A DNA stretch of 64,000 nucleotides from Bergeyella cardium. Its GTDB lineage: Bacteria; Bacteroidota; Bacteroidia; Flavobacteriales; Weeksellaceae. Below, in pieces: positions 61,716-64,000 of the stretch. Location of the stretch: the NCBI RefSeq assembly GCF_003614945.1, contig NZ_QYCZ01000001.1, positions 886,001 through 950,000 on the forward strand, in the 5' to 3' direction. A program made the translations under genes and the position numbers. Under the pieces are notes generated by a model that searched no databases, was not told the DNA's origin, and saw only the letters and a program-made list of their open reading frames with translations. The stretch's first letter is position 1, and the number at the start of each line of letters is the position of its first letter.

Positions 61716-62291
61716 TTAGAATACTTTTAATTCTTTACTGCCTTTCGGCATCATTATATTAACCTTAGTGGTTACGACCTCTTCACCGAATATAAAACGG
61801 TTAACGGGAGTACTGTTTGGTCTTTTCTTAGCTACATTTTCTCGGGTATCAAAGGTGAGCGCTCCACTTGGGCATACGGTAGCACACATTGGTTTAAGAC
61901 CAATGCTTGTTCTATCGTAGCACATATTACACTTCATCATTAGCAGTGCATTCTGATCAGGGATTTGAGGTACTCCGAATGGGCAACTCATTACGCAGTT
62001 GGCACACCCAATACATTTAGAAACATCTGCAGAATGTACAATACCAAATTCATCTTTTGTGATAGCATCGGCGGGACATACATTTGCACAAATAGGGTCA
62101 TCACAGTGCATACACACCTGAACCGTAGTTTGGATGGTTTCTGCTCTATCTACATAGTGTATGTGTATCATAGTCGTCTCTCCATTGGTTTCGCACTCTG
62201 CACAAGCCATTTCGCAAGAGTGGCAACCTATGCATCTCTGCATATCGAGGAAGAACTCCATATCATTAAACTTCTCGAACTGTTCTGCCAT
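61716..62291 (-). CDS. 4Fe-4S dicluster ferredoxin-type electron-transfer subunit
   Basis: A 191-residue iron-sulfur protein with four cysteine motifs: CIGCHSCEMAC, CMHCDDPICANVCP, CIGCANCVMSCP and CNMCYDRTSIGLKPMCATVCP, the ferredoxin pattern of DmsB/NrfC/NarH-like subunits. It lacks a signal peptide, so it probably moves with a Tat-exported partner or stays cytosolic. It lies between the truncated molybdoenzyme gene and the Rieske gene. Confidence 0.92.
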   Translation of the reverse strand: MAEQFEKFNDMEFFLDMQRCIGCHSCEMACAECETNGETTMIHIHYVDRAETIQTTVQVCMHCDDPICANVCPADAITKDEFGIVHSADVSKCIGCANCVMSCPFGVPQIPDQNALLMMKCNMCYDRTSIGLKPMCATVCPSGALTFDTRENVAKKRPNSTPVNRFIFGEEVVTTKVNIMMPKGSKELKVF

Positions 62292-62347
62292 AACTTTTAT
62301 AACTTCATATATCTTTATTACTGTTTAAATATCTTTTTGATTTGTAT

Positions 62348-63250
62348 TTAATAGTGAATATCCCTACTTCTGTAAGCTAATTCAACGGACTCCTCTGCTC
62401 GCTTCCTGCCTGTTTTCTCTATTTTGCAGGCACAGACCTTAAACTCTGGCATTTTAGAGATTGGGTCTAATCCATCAAATCCTACGGTTAATTGATTCAC
62501 TGCATTAACTCCTCCCCAGTGGTATGGGATAAAAATAGTATCTTTTCTTATGGTCTCCACGACATTGGCTGGGAATAAGGCTTCTCCTCTTCTGGTGATG
62601 ACTTTAATTAAATCATCGGTCTCTATATTGTATTTAGCTGCCAGCTCAGGGTGGATTTCCATTAAGGGCTCAGGGTATATATCTACCAATTTTCCAATTC
62701 TCCTTGTTTGGGTTCCACTAAGGTATTGGCTTACTACTCGCCCAGTTGTTAATACGATAGGATATTCCTCATCAGGCTCTTCTACTGGGGTAATGTATGG
62801 AGTAGGGTTGAAGTGAGCCTTACCGTCATTGGTTTTAAATTTTCTATCCTCCCATAATCTCGGTGTACCAGGGTGGTCAAGGCTTGGGCAAGGCCAAAAC
62901 ATTCCCATATTTTTTTCTATTCTTTCGTAAGTAATTCCGTAATAATCGGCATAGCTCCCCCTAGTAATATGTCTTAATTCATTAAAGATGTCCTCAGATT
63001 TGGTATAGTTGAATTTATCTTCTACTCCTAATCTTCGTGCTAACTCCTTAAAGATATCAAGGTCTCTCATTGCATTTCCAGGAGGCTTTACAGCTCCAGT
63101 AATACGGATAACCCTACCTTCGGAGGAGGTAGTAGTTCCATCTTCCTCTTCTTGAAGAGACCCTGCCAATATGATATTTGCGTGGCGAAGAGTCTCGGAT
63201 AAGAAGAAGTCTATACCAGCGTAGAACTCCAATTTTTCTAATGCACTTCC
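62348..63250 (-). pseudogene. Molybdopterin nitrate reductase-type oxidoreductase, 5' half missing
   Basis: The frame encodes only the C-terminal 300 residues of a molybdopterin oxidoreductase: GSALEKLEFYAGIDFFLSE, LAGSLQEEEDGTTTSSEGRVIR (the active-site-side pterin domain), and the C-terminal dinucleotide-binding domain (LTTGRVVSQYLSGTQTRRIG, TIFIPYHWGGVNAVNQLT). The pattern fits assimilatory NasA/NarB-type nitrate reductases. The N-terminal [4Fe-4S] and Mo-bis-MGD half is absent: homology ends near 63250, where a modB remnant begins on the other strand, and no proper start codon exists. Not functional in this arrangement. Confidence 0.8.
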
Positions 63251-63487
63251 ATTATCACGGGAATTGCACTTTCATTTGCGCACTGTATAGGCGAGTTTGG
63301 AGTGGTTATTATGGTCGGTGGGAATATTGCGAATGAAACCAGAATCGCTTCCGTAGCTATTTATGACCAGGTTCAGGCACTGAATTTTGAGGCAGCCAAT
63401 CGCTATGCTTTCGTCCTTTTCATCTTCTCATTTCTTATCCTGCTTTTGATTTTCAGTATTAATAAAAAGTTCAAAATACAGTTCTAA
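63248..63487 (+). pseudogene. modB: Molybdate ABC transporter permease ModB, 3' fragment
   Basis: From 63248 the plus frame reads SIITGIALSFAHCIGEFGVV then MVGGNIANETRIASVAIYDQVQALNF, followed by a last membrane helix and TAA at 63485-63487. The first block is the EAA-loop region of ModB permeases. The N-terminal two thirds (about 150 residues) are missing; an in-frame stop lies at 63239-63241. The next gene, modC, starts 4 bp after the stop as in an intact operon. Confidence 0.85.
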
Positions 63488-63491
63488 TCCT

Positions 63492-64000
63492 ATGGAAATA
63501 TCCATTAAACACCCTATTCTCACTTCCGAAGGAGAGAAATGCTTAGAGGTAGATGCTACGATTGATGAAGGGAGCTTTATAGGCGTATTCGGTAAGTCTG
63601 GAATAGGGAAAACTACTTTTTTTAAAATTCTTGCAGGCATTATACAGCCTGATTTCGGTCGGATATCCACCTCCCAAACCCTTCTCGATACTCAGCAAAA
63701 CCTGTCATTACCACCGCAGAAAAGGGATATTTCGTTGATGTTTCAAGATTATGCCCTCTTTCCTAATATGACGGTAAAAGAAAATATCGCTTTTGCACAA
63801 AAGGTGAAAGATAAACCCTTTACCGATGAATTATTACAACGTTTTGAGCTCTCACCACTACAAAACCGATATCCTTACCAGCTCTCTGGTGGGCAGCAGC
63901 AGAGAGTAGCACTGGCTCGCACACTGGCACAAAAGGCAAAAATTATGCTTTTAGATGAGCCCCTCTCCGCCGTCGACAGGCAGATGAGACCAGTAATGAT
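63492..64000 (+). CDS. modC: Molybdate ABC transporter ATP-binding protein ModC, cut by the window end
   Basis: The frame starts at ATG 63492 and stays open for 169 codons to the edge. It has Walker A GKSGIGKTT, a Q-loop LMFQDYALF, signature LSGGQQQRVALARTL and Walker B IMLLDEPLSAVDRQM, as in ModC/PotA-type importers. The C-terminal molybdate-binding (TOBE) domain lies beyond the window. It follows the modB fragment by 4 bp, so it would be served by the promoter lost with the 5' half of modB. Confidence 0.88.
   Translation, partial: MEISIKHPILTSEGEKCLEVDATIDEGSFIGVFGKSGIGKTTFFKILAGIIQPDFGRISTSQTLLDTQQNLSLPPQKRDISLMFQDYALFPNMTVKENIAFAQKVKDKPFTDELLQRFELSPLQNRYPYQLSGGQQQRVALARTLAQKAKIMLLDEPLSAVDRQMRPVM

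Overview
The window looks like a chromosomal segment of a member of the Flavobacteriia (Bacteroidota), most likely of the Weeksellaceae type (Chryseobacterium, Bergeyella, Riemerella relatives). The genus is an inference. The evidence is: the gliding/type IX secretion-associated genes gldF, gldG and gldI; a secreted protein with a C-terminal type IX sorting domain; Bacteroidota-style promoters (TTG, a spacer of about 17-23, then TAnnTTTG) ahead of several genes; A/T-rich leaders instead of Shine-Dalgarno sites; and SCxx-type lipoprotein signals. Most of the window is ordinary core genome.

Layout. 1-9 kb: lipid A-type acyltransferase (cut by the window edge), a periplasmic thioredoxin-like protein, uvrA, a secreted propeller-like protein, an M1 peptidase, a T9SS cargo protein and rarA. 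9.5-16.3 kb: yidD, an ABC ATPase next to a FUSC membrane protein, then hemJ-gldF-gldG read leftwards. 16.4-25.8 kb: an SGNH hydrolase, the translation operon thrS-infC-rpmI-rplT, an ABC exporter, dnaA, a thioesterase and pepE. 25.9-31.4 kb: two repeat-rich secreted proteins around a Sel1 protein, purE, and a cyclophilin-FKBP lipoprotein paired with gldI. 31.5-42.8 kb: lipA, an M20 dipeptidase, phosphohexomutase, cysteine desulfurase, thioredoxin, two identical tRNA-Asp genes, pruA, mscL, tsaE and a sigma-54-type response regulator. 42.9-51.9 kb: hicA/hicB toxin-antitoxin, a MATE transporter, and parE and parC separated by two membrane-protein genes. 52.6-58.9 kb: rhomboid-cinA, a HAD protein, map, and an MBOAT/SGNH acylation pair. 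59.4-64 kb: tmRNA, then moaA with a nitrate reductase-type electron-transfer operon, and modB/modC.

Three things stand out. (1) At about 63,245 the 5' halves of a molybdopterin nitrate reductase gene and of the divergent molybdate permease gene modB are both missing and the two remnants abut. This is a deletion, or an assembly join, that breaks both molybdenum-linked functions. (2) A family of short hairpin elements with a GCTA/TAGC loop, varied but self-complementary stems and 42-bp phasing recurs at 1.16, 29.7, 51.84 and 52.3-52.56 kb. Several genes (the thioredoxin-like gene, parC, the ABC exporter, gldG) have their stop codon inside a hairpin. (3) There are three further phased repeat arrays: a 42-bp array at 52.04-52.22 kb, a 41-bp tandem pair with a parS-like palindrome before parE, and a 21-bp GGTTA...ACC array before the tmRNA gene. 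No CRISPR array, insertion sequence transposase, prophage or rRNA gene was seen.
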